From Knoxdaviesia capensis (Eukaryota; Ascomycota; Sordariomycetes; Microascales; Gondwanamycetaceae): 64,000 bases of DNA. A program made the position numbers and the translations under genes. The notes below the pieces were generated by a model. The model saw only the letters and a list, made by a program, of their open reading frames with translations, did not search any database and had not been told where the DNA came from. Each line of letters begins with the position of its first letter. Position 1 is the first letter of the stretch. The DNA lies in assembly GCA_001510575.1 (NCBI GenBank), contig LNGK01000002.1, forward strand, positions 3,336,144-3,400,143. Direction: 5' to 3'. Below are positions 22,764-34,865 of this stretch, piece by piece.

Positions 22764-25700
22764 CTTTCCTGTGAAGCGCTTATCTCCAGGTGGAATCAGA
22801 AGATAAGACAACAGAAACGGATGACTGGGGAAAAGGAAGAAAAGGAAGAAGAATGTGAATGTGAAGGGTTGAAAGGGGAGATAAATACGGGTGAGAGAAG
22901 AAGAGAAGAAGAAGCGAAAAAGAGGAATGAGGAGGAGAAACGGAAGAGGAAAGAGGAAAGAGGAGAAAGGGAAATAAGAGAAGGAAGGAGGAGAAGGAGG
23001 CGGATGGCTGCATAAATTTGTATGAGAAAGCAGGAAGGAAAGAGCGAACGAACCGCTGACTGGCTTCTCTTTCTGGTCCTTCGCCTTCGTGACTGGCGAG
23101 GTTCTTTTGGCCCGGGTGTTTGCTTGACCGTTTGGGTCTGGGGGGAGGGAAAGCACTCGCTGATAGCCAAAAACGGTACTCGGCCCAGCTTTGACTGATG
23201 CACTGACACTGACGCAGTCAAGTACCAGATAAGGCGAAATCGGGCGGGGGAGTACGCAGCTTGCGATAGTGTCTGATAGGGTGATGGCGGCGCAGCTTGT
23301 AACTATACTCCGTTTGGGAAGGAAGGAACGAAGAAAGCAGCTAAAGCCGGGGTGTTGTAGTGGCCTTCTCCTCTTTGTTTAGTAGCTGCTAACTGGGGCG
23401 GAAATGGTGATCGGCGCAGGAAGGAGCGATGGTCTGCCTTCCGAGGATGCTCTGATCCAGTTCGGATTCACAATTCCACTTACATAAGGCGATTCGTGGA
23501 AGCTTGAGGGCTTTTTAAAGCTGTGGATATCTGGTGATAGTAAACTGTCGACGTAGTGGATGATGGAAAGTTTGTCTTCTTTTACTTGGTACTTTTCGCT
23601 TCTCGTGTGTGTCTCTTTCTCGGGGGCGGTATGGCTGCTGTGTCCAGTTTGGCAGAAAGTGGAATTTCTGTCCACCCCAACATCAGTGAGTCCAGGTCAC
23701 AAGAGGTTGCCAGGACTGGTTGGGCTAAATAGGAATGAATGGTCAACCACCAAGACAAAATACATGTACCACGGAGGAATCGGCGCCGGGGAAGTTGAGG
23801 GATAGCAGGTTTCTTGTTCAAAGAAAAACAACTGGGTTTAAATGTCTCTCAAGCTCTAATCCCACTACATTTACCAGATGACGCGGAGTGTGAATTGGAT
23901 TCGGAGGGAGGGAGCACAGGTTTCACCCACTCACATGAGCACCCCCGCCAAACCGGCCGGGCCAACCAGCCAAAGGTCCTCCGAATGGGTCTACGTCGCA
24001 TGCTGGCTATCGAGGCACACTCAGGGATCCCCGAGGATCTTCAGGTATATACCACAGTGGAGGTAAGTGGAACACTGGTCTGATAATTGCCCAGGACCGG
24101 GGTGGATCGTTATCGAACACCTCCTCCACAACGGAGCATAAGCAGATGGCTATTCTTGTTCCGACTCCAGGCACTCGGGCACGTTTTGGCACAGAGAGAT
24201 GATCTCCACAGAGCGGAGGGAAGCCGGCACATGCAATCCACGCAGATCGAAGAGATAATCTGTCTGGTGCTAGATGGATCAGGGGCAACAAATCATTTGT
24301 TGTGATCATTATTATCAATCCGAGCAGAATGCTGAAGAACAGAAGGGAACAGTCTCTTGCGTACACACGGGGTAGCCTACGGCCGACCAAGACGTGCTCT
24401 CAGGCCTGCGTTCCCAGCCTCAACACGAGAGCGAGGATGCCTTGAAGACACCAGTCGGAGTAGCGGAGAAGCAGACCAAAGCGAGCCGAGCTGTCACCAT
24501 CCTAACCGCAGGCGGTACAGAAATACAAGTTTCAAGCAATCATCTCAGAAGCGCTTTTTAGGCAAACAGCAAGTCGGCGTCAGCTTGAAAGCCAAAATTG
24601 GCCACCCGCCAGCCGGCCACCGTGCGTGTCTAGGCAGTTTACGTCTTCATCAGCGACACACGGAACAGACAATACTAAGGCGAATTAAAAGAGGGGGACA
24701 GAACAGCTAGATCACAATCATTTCGTACGAGTGAGTTGGCCGGACCCTGGGAAATAATTCACACTTTCGGCTGCAACCAAAGAGAATGGCCGGAAATATG
24801 CATCCAGGAGTGCACACGACCGATCGTATTCTGGATGCATGTGCGAAAGCGGTGTGTACGAATACCAGTGGATGTACTCAAGATGGATGTGTGTACTACA
24901 CACTTTGCACCTGGCTGCATAAGTGGTGATCAATCAGCCTGACTTTTTGACAATTGATGCGGCTCATTGTGACCGTAGGTGGTCGTCACAAGGAAGGGGG
25001 AAAAAAGCCTCCATTTGGAATGAAGCTTCAACCACTGATGCTCTTCTTTTTTTCTTTATTTTTTTTTACTCGTAGCCCGCTCGCGTGGTGTATGTTTCTC
25101 TCTAGTAGTTGCTATCAGAAAGTAAGACAACATGCGCCAGAAGAAAGAAAAAGAAGAAAAAAAGGCACAAAGAAACGCACATGACGACCGAGGGCGCGGC
25201 GGAGGACAGCGGAACGGGAGAAACACCGCCTGTGACTATACCCAAGATCCAACTGCTGTCGGCATGAAAATCAGGGTGAAGACAGACAATCTTGCATCTC
25301 AAGCAAGCCATCATGAGGTCACATGCCCTCCTGCAGTGTGTCTTATCCTCGACAACCACGCACAATTCGATTCTCTCCCAGACGATCTTCCGCATCTCAC
25401 TCATGTCACAATACGTAGACGGCGCAGCCCAGGTGACGACGCCTCGTTTGGGGGCGAGCGGGCGACAAGCAGCAGGGGAGGCTTGAACTGGCTGGCTTCG
25501 GCAGCCAAGTCTTTCCGTCCTTCCCCTCAGCTCACCCTGCCGTGTTCCACCACATGAGGGTGAATTCAGAAGAAAATCCAGGTTTGATTTTACCAGACCC
25601 CTTTCGCCTCGTCCTTCCCCGATGCGGGTTTTCGCGGCGACCAAAATTGTCCGATCGGAGGACCTTGGCCACGAAGGACTCGGTAGAAACCAGCCGAGAT

Positions 25701-28639
25701 TCGCTCTCAAGTATCCCAACAGCACACAGCCTTGTCTGGATGTGATTTAGTATCTTCTTCTTTTGTGCCAAGTCCTCTCCAGATAATGCAGAATAGGATG
25801 CCGCGGGCATGGACAAGAACATCCGATCATCACTTGAAAGAGACCAGCAACTTTTAGGGGTGTCTCTGCCCGAGTCTTTTTCCTCATTCCCACGATAGTC
25901 TGCTTAATAGTCTCGTTTAGGGATGTCTCACAAAAGCATGTCCTCTAAAAAACAGCATCGTCGCTCCTAAGCGCCGTTGAAGTCTCGTAGATCAGCTCTC
26001 CAAGCCGGGTCCAATCCACTATGAGGTCACCATCAGCCAGAGACCCCGGGCGGGGAGGGAACCTGGTGTGTACTGCTTAGGTTGTTGTCAAAACACAGGA
26101 AACGGGGACGCCGTTATTGCTATCGTTCTATGTTTGAAACATCGCCCTCTCCCAATATGCAAATCCAGGAGGTCGGAGAAATAGTAAATGGCTTCTCGCA
26201 TCACGAGAATGACTGTTCTTCATTCTCAGTGAGTTTCATGCAGACTTACAGACAGCACTTTTTTCTTCCTCTTTTTACTTTTTAAAAACAAAAAAGCAGG
26301 AACAAAATGGTGGTGGACCTCTACGGCTTGTGCCGCAGTTGAAAGGCAGGCTGAGGCTGGGAAGGGCGGCAGAGAGGGAGCTGGAGGTGGCAGGTGGGTA
26401 AAGCAGGCAAGAGAAGAAAAAGGCAAGCCAGATCGTAGATTGATTCCCCACGTTTGCATTTACAGTGCCGAAGAGCCACCTGTCGGCGGTGTCGCCTGTC
26501 CCCTTCACGGCAATGTGACGCTCCTCTCCCAGGGTTTCAATCTATCCAGCCCTTCTCCATCACACACTCTCGGGCCCGACACAGCAGCTCCAACCACACC
26601 CACCAGCAAACGGTGGTGATACAAAAATAGATTCATCTTGACGAAATCTTCCTCTCCAATAATTCATAAAATGCACGACGAGTCTCCGGCCTGCAGGAGC
26701 ATACGTCACGAAAGGAAAATATTCTTCTGGAGGAGAACTAGATTCTCAGTTCACACACCCACACAAACATAGCCCAAGGTTTCTCCAATGCACCAGAGCC
26801 TTGCTCTCTCTCTCTCTCTCACTGCATATTCTTGGCACTGTTGTCGTCAGCTCTTGTTCACGGAGCTGCCAAAGGGCGAGGCACCGAGACATCACATATA
26901 TATCACACGGGGAAAATCATCTTTTTATTTGTCGATGGATGATCTCTTCAGGAGGAAGAGAGGGGTTGATAATAATAGGGGGCTGTTGTGCAAGACCCAG
27001 AGAGACCGGACGACGGAACAACTTGGATGTTTTAGACTTTTCATCAAAAAGTGTGACTAGAAAGATAACGTGAGACTGCCTAGAAAATTCCAAGGGCGGG
27101 AAGACAGCACAAACGGAAGGTAAGGGAAGAAAATAGGGGTTTACAAACGAGACAACCCTAGAAGAACTCTCCAGAAGGGCATTACTACATAAGAGAGGGA
27201 CGGAAAGAGTCCACGGCGTCAAATAAGCCGTCAGTCTCCGTGATGATGATCCTCACCACCTCCTCTTTCGATGTTCGCTCGCTCCCTCGCGTCAACTTTC
27301 GGCGTGAATGCAAGCATCATCATCAGAGTGTATGTGCCACGTTCCCCCTTCCCCATATCTTCACATCCCTCGGAACGCTTTCTGCTTCTTAGGGGGACGG
27401 ACTGTCCTCAGAAAAAGAGATTTTGACAAAAAAGGAGGAAACTTCAAGTGTGTACTGCGCATCGGCAATCCCGGCGCCGACCCTTCCCTGTCCCTCTTCC
27501 AACAGTCTGTGTAAGTGTGAGACATATGCCGCTTCACTGCCCTTCCTCTCTTTCGTTTGTTGTACCACCCACACGTACACATCATGCAGTGCAAGTTCAA
27601 CGCTGCCTCCCCTCCCTAAAATCGAAAGAAGGAAAGAAAGAAAGAAGAAGAAGGAAAAGGCCCGCCGTCGTTTCGTTGGAATGACGGAGGGCATGTCTCT
27701 CCGATCTTTTCGCCCTGTTTTTTGGGGCTTTTCTCCTCCTGCAGACCGGCTTTTTCAACCTTTCCCTTTTGCATCTCCTTGTGTATTGGGTGGACCAGTC
27801 CGCTGCTGAAAGGGACTGAACTGGCGAGCCGCGTATCTCAACACCAAACCCCAACCCTAAGTATATGACACCATACTGGATGTCGAGATCAGCCCATCGG
27901 ACAGACCACGCTGGTTCTTTATAGTTCTTCCACGAGCACACCGAGGAATGCGATCTCTCTCGAGTTTGGGCAGTAGTTTGGCGCACAGCTCTAAACGATA
28001 ATGGGAAACGAGAAAAATTAGGGTCAAGCATGTGACTGTCCTGCTTGATGGCATCACTGTCCCTGTCTTCATCCGTCGCTTGCTCTGTCTTTCCTCTTCG
28101 CTTGTCACTACGCCTGTATTCCCCCGCTTTTGCCTCATTTTCTCGTGAACTTTCTCGTTTCCATGTTACACGAGCTCGCTTCAAATACATACCATTTTTC
28201 GTACCAGTGTTTGATGTGAACTGCTCGTTCTCAGTGATTCAAAGCCCTAAATGATCACACTCCTCATCGATGACACCCAATCATGTTGCCCTGCCAACTT
28301 CGGGCTGAAGATGCCTTGATGAGCGAGTGTTCACGGACACGAAAACTCCGTTATCCTAATATCTGGTCTGTGTCGAATTAACGATCTTGTGGTGTCACGT
28401 TCTGAACAGAAATTCCAAGCACCGTTGATACTTCTTCATCTCTGGTTGGTTCTGCCGTGTGTTTCGAAGCTCTTTCCATTCTATCTCAGTTGGCCGGTCC
28501 GTGCCGTCCGAGTACTATCCCAGCCCACAAAGCCCCCACTATCAAAATCAACATCTCCCTCGTGAAGGATCACCAGTGCCTTCCTCATAATAACAAATGA
28601 TCCAACCATCCGGAGGACCGAGGCGTCTTTCTCCGACAG
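22764..28639. other. Long gene-free stretch (about 5.9 kb)
   Basis: This begins with a purine-rich segment (22660-23010 on the plus strand) that is probably the leader or promoter of NBR1. I found no conserved protein, tRNA or other RNA gene in the rest. The open frames present (for example 25102-25725 minus) show no family resemblance and have mixed composition. Confidence 0.55.
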
Positions 28640-31040
28640 GTTTATCCTCTGGCGGGTAACCACACCGATGCAGAGGCCACGAATCCCAGAGAACCCACTG
28701 TTGATATCATTGCCATCCACGGACTCAATACCAAATCGCCGGATACCTGGATCTTCAAGGACGGACCTAAGAGCGTCAATTGGCTTTCTGACGGCCACAT
28801 GCTCCCGTCCGGGGTTGGACGTGCCCGCATTTTCACCCCCGTGGATATTCTTTCGATTCTACATGCCCAACATGACGTGCCCGAAAATGCATCGAGTGCT
28901 ATTTGTATTCATTTAAATAGCAGGCTACTCCCGTTGTGGCAACAATCTATATCCGCTCTTTTTCACCGAAACCCCTTCCACCAGATATTCCCCAAAAGGC
29001 CATCCGAAGTCTCAAACACAGTGACTCCGGCCTACGTACGTGAGCAATCCAGATGCTTTATGACTAACGATATCTTCTGGATGAGGCCCTTGAACGCATC
29101 ATAGCACGGCTTTTTGACGAAGTCTCGGATCTTGCCAGACTGGCAATTTTGACACTCTCTTACAACTCCTGGTCCATTCCAGAGGCAGACCTTGGAAGAG
29201 TTGCACAACACCCTCTCTCTCACAAACAGCTAGCTATAAGAAGACAGACCAGCAAGATGCTTCGGGAGCAGAGAGGTGTCTTGCCCGAGGTGGTATTTCA
29301 AGCAATCATGGGACAGCTTGATAGCCGTCATGACGATCTAAGTCTGAGCGCGATCGCACGTGTTTACTCAAGACAGCCTTTGCCTGAGTCGGTTATTTCA
29401 ACTCTTGCCGAAAAGCTTGACCACGTCCTTTTGGTTAGGCGGGGCACGGTGAGAGACATACTCGATAATTTGGACCATCTTCCAGAGATAGGTGGCCAGG
29501 CCATTTCTAAGGCGCTGAGAAACGGGGACCCATTGATACGGCAAATTGCCATCAGCTCACTGCACAGCCAGACCACCCTTCCGGATAAGACAGTACAGGC
29601 GGTTATGGAGCACATCGGAAATGCATACACGCAGGCAGCAGCAGCGACGATACTATATAAACAAGACTCTCCTCCATGTGCCATAATCAGTCAGTGCATT
29701 GGATGGCTGAGTGATAGCGAGCGCTAGTCTCTGGAATTATTGAGCAACTTTATCAACGTGACTTGGATACGATTACTATACTGACTTCTATAGGCCTCCT
29801 TGACCGCCTCAGCAATATTCTGGAATGTGGGATTCTACAGATCATTGGGCTTTGTGATGAACACGACATACGCATACGAAACGAGATACTGAACGTTCTG
29901 AATCCCGATAGGCGGCTCCCACAATCAGCTCTCCATCAACTTACTGAACGATGCAAGAGACAGCCAGTGGCACTACAAGTTCTGGCTAGAAGGTCCGACC
30001 TCTCCGAGGCCACGATCTTGGCACCTACAGACCGGTGTGACGATGATGATCCAGATATACGGTGTCTCGTTCTTAGAGCATTGGGGATGCAAAGTGAACA
30101 TCCAGACGTGCCACTCGAGGCACTTATAGAGCGGCTTGATGATACCGATGACGTACGCTACCTCGCAGCACAGGTTCTCAGTTCGTGGGAATTGCTTCCT
30201 GAATCTTTTGTCGAAGCCAGCATCTGGAGTCTTGATTATCTGTTCTCAGATGGCTGGTACCCGTCAGTCGACATTCTATACAGTAAGCGGGAGATCCCCT
30301 CGAAAGAAGCTTTGAGAGAAATCACCAAGCGCATGAATAGCGGCGATGCACACATACGGGCAGCGGCAATCCAGGTGGTTTCTCACAGGACGGCTCTTCC
30401 GGAGGCGACCCTTGACGCGATTATTAACTGCCTCACTGATAGCGACCTAAACGGCCAAAAATCGGCGGGATTGATGCTCTTGGTAAATGTCAGTCCTTTC
30501 CACAGACTGCTCTTCAACAGGCTATGGAGCTGCTTGGTAGTGAGAGCTACACAATCCGGGGAGCGACAACTCAGAAAAATTAGTTCTTGGATTTCCACTG
30601 AGGGAATAGATCCCCAAGGAATCACCACGCGGATACGTGAGGGTGATTGGGATCTGCGGGCCGTTGCGATTAGCAGCGTCTTTCATGATGGCGTGGTTGT
30701 TCCATCAGCGGCTATTCCTATCATGCTGGAAATCCGACTTCGGAGGCCTTCCTACCCAGACGGAATGATCATTCCCCGAATGATGCTTTTATTAAAGGTG
30801 CCGCTACCGACAAATCTCATAATGCCCTACATCGACAACTTCGTTCAAGTGATGTCAACTGCCTCTTTTAACCAGAGTCTAGCACTCTCCTGTACTATAT
30901 CTCCCTCCCACTCATCGATATCTTGTGAGGGTAGAGATATACCACGGGAAGAATGGAATGATACTCAATGGAAGGTGGTCCTTGAAGAACCGAAGAAGAT
31001 GTTTGGTGATGATTTTGCTAAGCTATTCCAAGATATCTGA
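28640..31040 (+). pseudogene. Decayed NLR/STAND-like gene: alpha/beta-hydrolase fragment joined to HEAT repeats, NACHT missing
   Basis: From about 28700 frame 2 reads VDIIAIHGLNTKSPDTW, then VNWLSDGHMLP and GRARIFT (to about 28837). This matches the start of the alpha/beta-hydrolase-like N-terminal domain of fungal NACHT/STAND proteins. The sequence then passes directly into HEAT-like repeats of about 28-30 residues with LP at each turn. No Walker A or other NACHT motif lies between. The repeats shift to frame 1 near 28960-28975, where two in-frame stops occur (TGA 29041-29043, TAA 29065-29067), and shift again to frame 0 near 29712-29718. The last frame is open to the stop at 31038-31040 and ends DDFAKLFQDI. 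The HEAT family signal is my own reading of the repeat pattern. The 3' part (about 29718-31040) could still yield a HEAT-only protein. Confidence 0.75.
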
Positions 31041-31788
31041 TTTGAAATACACTGTTCTGACACCATACCCTCAACGAACATGACAAACTTTTTTAGCTAG
31101 CACCATGAATTTAAGTTACAGACTGGCCTGTTACTTTATTTGTTTGTAGGCCGGCGTGTTGCTAATCTTTGCTGCTATCATTGAGGAAGTCATCTACGTA
31201 TGTTAGAGACCTTACGAGAAAATGAAAGACACATATGCAGGACCAAAAAAAAACTCTATTACTCCCCTACAGAATAACAATAAAATAAGAGGAGAGCAGA
31301 GAGGATGATTCGTGAACTGGGAACTAAAAGAAGGCGAAAGGATACACTCATAGGTAAACGAGAGTCTGGGGAACCGGAGTGCGAGCCCCAACAAAAACTA
31401 GTCTAGATAAGTACACTGAAAAGAGAAAAAAAGGAAAGAATGGAATTTGGCAGGGAAGTTTGGGAGAAGACCGGACAGAGGAGATAGAAGAAGACTGTCC
31501 GCGAACACTCAGAGAGAAAAACGACACTGATGTGGGATGAAGAAGGTTAGGAAGAAATGGGCCGTTAGAGGAGAGAGCTGAAGACTGCCCGTGAACACTC
31601 AAGGAGACAGAAAGACACAGACATGGAACCAACAAGACTTGAAAGGGGAATCGGAGGCACAACAACCCCTCAAGAACCGCAATCACGAAGATGACAATGA
31701 AAGAATAAAAAAGGACACAGAAATAAAAAAAGAAAAAGACCATGCCTCCCCTTCCTCCCGAAAAGGATAAGAAATATATTGAAAAGAA

Positions 31789-31830
<42 letters not shown>

Positions 31831-32130
31831 GAAATGAAGGAAGGAAACCCAGAACCCAGGAAAAATAAGGAATGAAGAAACACTGAAAGTCAACATGGGA
31901 AGAGAGAGAGAGAGGTAGAGCACATGGACGCCCGTTCTCTCTCCCAGTTTCTCACCATCAAAAACCCCTGCAAGCCGTTGCCCCTCCTCCGCCATCTAAC
32001 AACCGTGCTGCTACCAGCCCACTATGCCAAACTGGATCGCTGGATAGTGGCCCAGCCCGTGAAAATACGTGTCCAACACGCCGCAGTCCCCCGACTGCCA
32101 TCCATACATGGGATTCTGGAACCTTTCGCT
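31041..32130. other. Intergenic: pseudogene end to BTZ 3' end
   Basis: About 1.1 kb, purine-rich on the plus strand, with a GA microsatellite at 31792-31827. It probably includes the 3' UTR of the minus-strand BTZ gene. A block around 31488-31530 (gactgtccgcgaacactcagagag) recurs in diverged form around 31580-31610, a short imperfect direct repeat. Confidence 0.5.
31792..31827. repeat. (GA)n microsatellite
   Basis: An uninterrupted GA repeat of about 36 bases in a non-coding, purine-rich region. Confidence 0.95.
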
Positions 32131-34865
32131 CTACTGAGGGTGGTAGTATCCTGATGCAACTGCGGGCTGGTGGCTCGGGTACGCATAGTACGCCTCCGGG
32201 ATCGGTCCCGGGGGCGGCCCGCTGGCCATGTACCCGGGAGTCGGCTGCGGTGGGACCGCCATGGCACCTCCTCCGCTGCCTGCTGCCATCTGCGCCGCCT
32301 GTGCAGCCTGAGCAGCCTCAAGGGATGGATAGAAATACACCGTTCCGTTGACTTCCTGAGAGATCAGCTGCCGAGCGCCTTGTTGCTGCGGCTGCTGAGA
32401 TTGCTGCTGATCAACTGGGTGAGACATGTACGGAACGGGTGCCGGAGCGTTTCCTCCAGGAGGAAAAGACACCGATGGCCCTGAAGCGTAAACGACAGTT
32501 GGACCCGGGTATCCGGCTTGAACCCCTTGTCCCGGCATGTTTTGTTGGTGGTAGTAAACTTGCGGGCTGGACGGAGGCATGCCTCCCATGACTGAATATT
32601 GGCCTTGCTGCATGTGCGTGTTGGCCGGGACCATTTGAGGCTGTCCCATGTGGTGCTGTTGCATGTGCATCGGCGCAGGCTGTTGGTGACTTGTGATGTA
32701 ATATCCAGGCTGTGGGTATGCACTTGGGTGGAATGGTGTGGCGTGGATAGCTCGGTCGGGCATCTGAGATTGAGGACTTCCGGCTTGGGGAAGAGCTGAA
32801 ATGTGAGGCGGTCCGTACACTGGACCCGGATGCTGAGCCTGGTGAGTTTGATGAACAGGTCCACGAGTTCCATGAAGAGAGCCCGGACCAAAAGCTGGCG
32901 CCCCCGACAAGGGAATCGGCACCTGCTGGTGGAACGGTTGTTGCTGAAACGATTGATTCTGTTGTTGTTGTTGTTGTTGCTGCTGCTGTTGCTGGTGCTG
33001 CTGTTGATGTTGGGGGACATACTGCTTCGGCTGCTGCTGTTGCATGTCTGGCTGTGGAGGAGGCGGGGGTCCTTGCACCATCACCATCTCCATGCCCTCG
33101 CTTGCTCTCTGCTGTGCTCGTAGGTGGATATCACGGAACGCTGGCTTTCGAGGAAGCGGGTGGGTTTGAGGCGGCGGAATATCGCTTATCGACGTCGACG
33201 GGAGGTCAAACTTGGTACCGTCATTACCGGTAATACCGCTATTGAATCCAACTGGAGGTCCATTTACTGGCGGACCACCATATGCAGGCGCTAGGACATG
33301 ATGACCGTGGTGAATGAGGGTTCCTTGAGGTCCCATAGCAGGGGGCAACCGGACAATTGGCCGAGAAGCTTCCATTGGCACCGGGATAGCAGGGCGCGAC
33401 GCAACAGATCCGGCAGGAGAAAACGCAAAATCCCGCCCATCGGGGACGAGAGAAGAGCGACGGCTCATGGCCACACTGGGAGAGTACGTGCTTCCCGCAT
33501 AGTAACTTCCACCGTAGATACTAGTACGCCGAGAAAATCCACCAACAGAGCCAATCACCGAGCCACGTCCCCGACCTCCACGAGAGCGCTGCTGAGCGTT
33601 GGGACGCATCTCACGGGGGATGAAGACAAATGAACGGTCAGCAGCAGGGTTGACATAACGGGGCGGAAAACCAGGCAGTGAGATACGGACGGCCTTGTCC
33701 TTTCTTAGAGGGGGGCGGTGGTCCGGAAGCTTGGTGTACTCGATGACTTTAAAGTCAGGAAACGAACGGGCTGTCTCCATGCCCGGGAGACGGACCCGGA
33801 GGACTTCAATAGCTGTTTGCTTCTGAGTTGACATGCTTCGGTTGATGGGGACGGCACTAGGCGGGCAGGTCGGAATGATGCCGGTGCCATTTGCAGGTCC
33901 CTCGGTAGCAGATGGCTGGCTGCTGTTGTAACGGTAGGGCCGTGCGGGAGGGGGAAGCTGTGGCTGCTGGGAGGGATGTTGGTCAAGAGTGGCTTCGTGC
34001 ATATCATGATGCCATCTGTCCATCATGTTAGGATCACCAGAGGTATGCCTGTTTTGGTGGAAGTAAGATAGGAAGTCATTAATTAGTAACAACTCTTCAA
34101 GTGGGTTTCTACACGCTCACGAAGGAGTTTTTCGCACGAAACAAAGGGCTCTATGTTTCTCTGACATTGTGGAAGACAGGGTACGTACTGGGCAGGTCCA
34201 AATGTAGATCCATAGCTACTACCTCCACGGCCCCGACCACGCGACGCCCGAGGAAACGGACGGAAGCCATTTGATGCGGGGCCAGCATGGCGGTGGTCGT
34301 GCATGAAGAAAGATCCCCGGTTGGGGACAAATGCGGGATCTTCGTCACGACGGCGCTTGTATTCGTCATGTTCACGGCGTCGGCGCTCGCTAGGAGTCTC
34401 GCTGTAGCGATTAGGGCCCGGAGCTACCGAGTTGACAATGATCGGAATAGATGACTGGCTGGAAACGATCGGAGCATCGGCATGTGAAAGTGTGGTGCCA
34501 TTCTTAGAGGTGTTTGTGGAACCGTCAACAATATCATCGAAGCTTGGCTCAGAAGGGTGTTGGGACACCACATTCGGAGGGGGCTTGCCAGAGGCAGTAT
34601 TGGGCCGGGCGGACATGACGGCAGATGCAGAAGCGCGGCGGACGAGCTTTGAGGACGGTCGAGCTAGACCAGTGGTAGGCGAAACATCTTCAATGTGGCT
34701 AGTATCGGTGTCGTCATCGCTGGGGAGGTCGTCGGTGGCAATGGTAGCATCACTGAGAGAATCATCGTCGACATCAACTGGCTGGTGGTGACCGTTGGTA
34801 ACTTCGTCGTCGGGGTGCCGGCGATGGCCTAGCTTCCGTCTTCTTATGTCAAAGGATTCCGCCAT
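32131..34865 (-). CDS. Btz/CASC3 (MLN51)-domain protein, exon junction complex type
   Basis: Two exons (34189-34865 and 32131-34048) joined across a 140-nt intron at 34049-34188 (donor gtacgt, acceptor aaaacag) encode 864 residues. The N-terminus is acidic. The segment around residues 175-225 (DPAFVPNRGSFFMHDHR, then RPFPRASRGRGRGG) resembles the Btz domain that binds eIF4AIII in the exon junction complex. A second conserved block, KAVRISLPGFPPRYVNP with SFVFIPREMRPN and an RGGRGRG patch, follows in exon 2. The C-terminal half is a long Gln/Pro/Met-rich disordered region with a polyglutamine tract (32957-33005). Fungal exon junction complexes are poorly known, so the molecular role is inference. 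The start at 34865 is chosen as the first ATG of the conserved MAESFDIRRRKLG start; an ATG at 34940 is also in frame. Confidence 0.82.
32957..33005 (-). repeat. Polyglutamine-coding CAA/CAG repeat in the BTZ gene
   Basis: On the plus strand this is a run of TTG and CTG triplets. In the minus-strand reading frame it gives a Gln tract of about 12-14 residues in a row within a longer Q/H-rich stretch. Such tracts vary in length between strains. Confidence 0.9.

Noticed and set aside
25102..25725. Minus-strand open frame of 207 codons
   Set aside because: Mixed composition, no domain, a poly-Phe stretch from a simple repeat and no good start context. Treated as chance.
27597..28190. Minus-strand open frame of 197 codons
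   Set aside because: Charged low-complexity sequence with no family resemblance. It is open mainly because of purine bias.
29040..29104. Possible 65-nt intron (gtgagc ... ctaac ... tag) that would remove both stop codons of the HEAT relic
   Set aside because: The removed bases encode a well-formed HEAT repeat, and splicing there shifts the frame into a new stop (TGA) within a few codons.
31792..31827. Repeats considered as a CRISPR-like array
   Set aside because: This and the other tandem repeats in the window are simple microsatellites without spacers, and the genome is eukaryotic.
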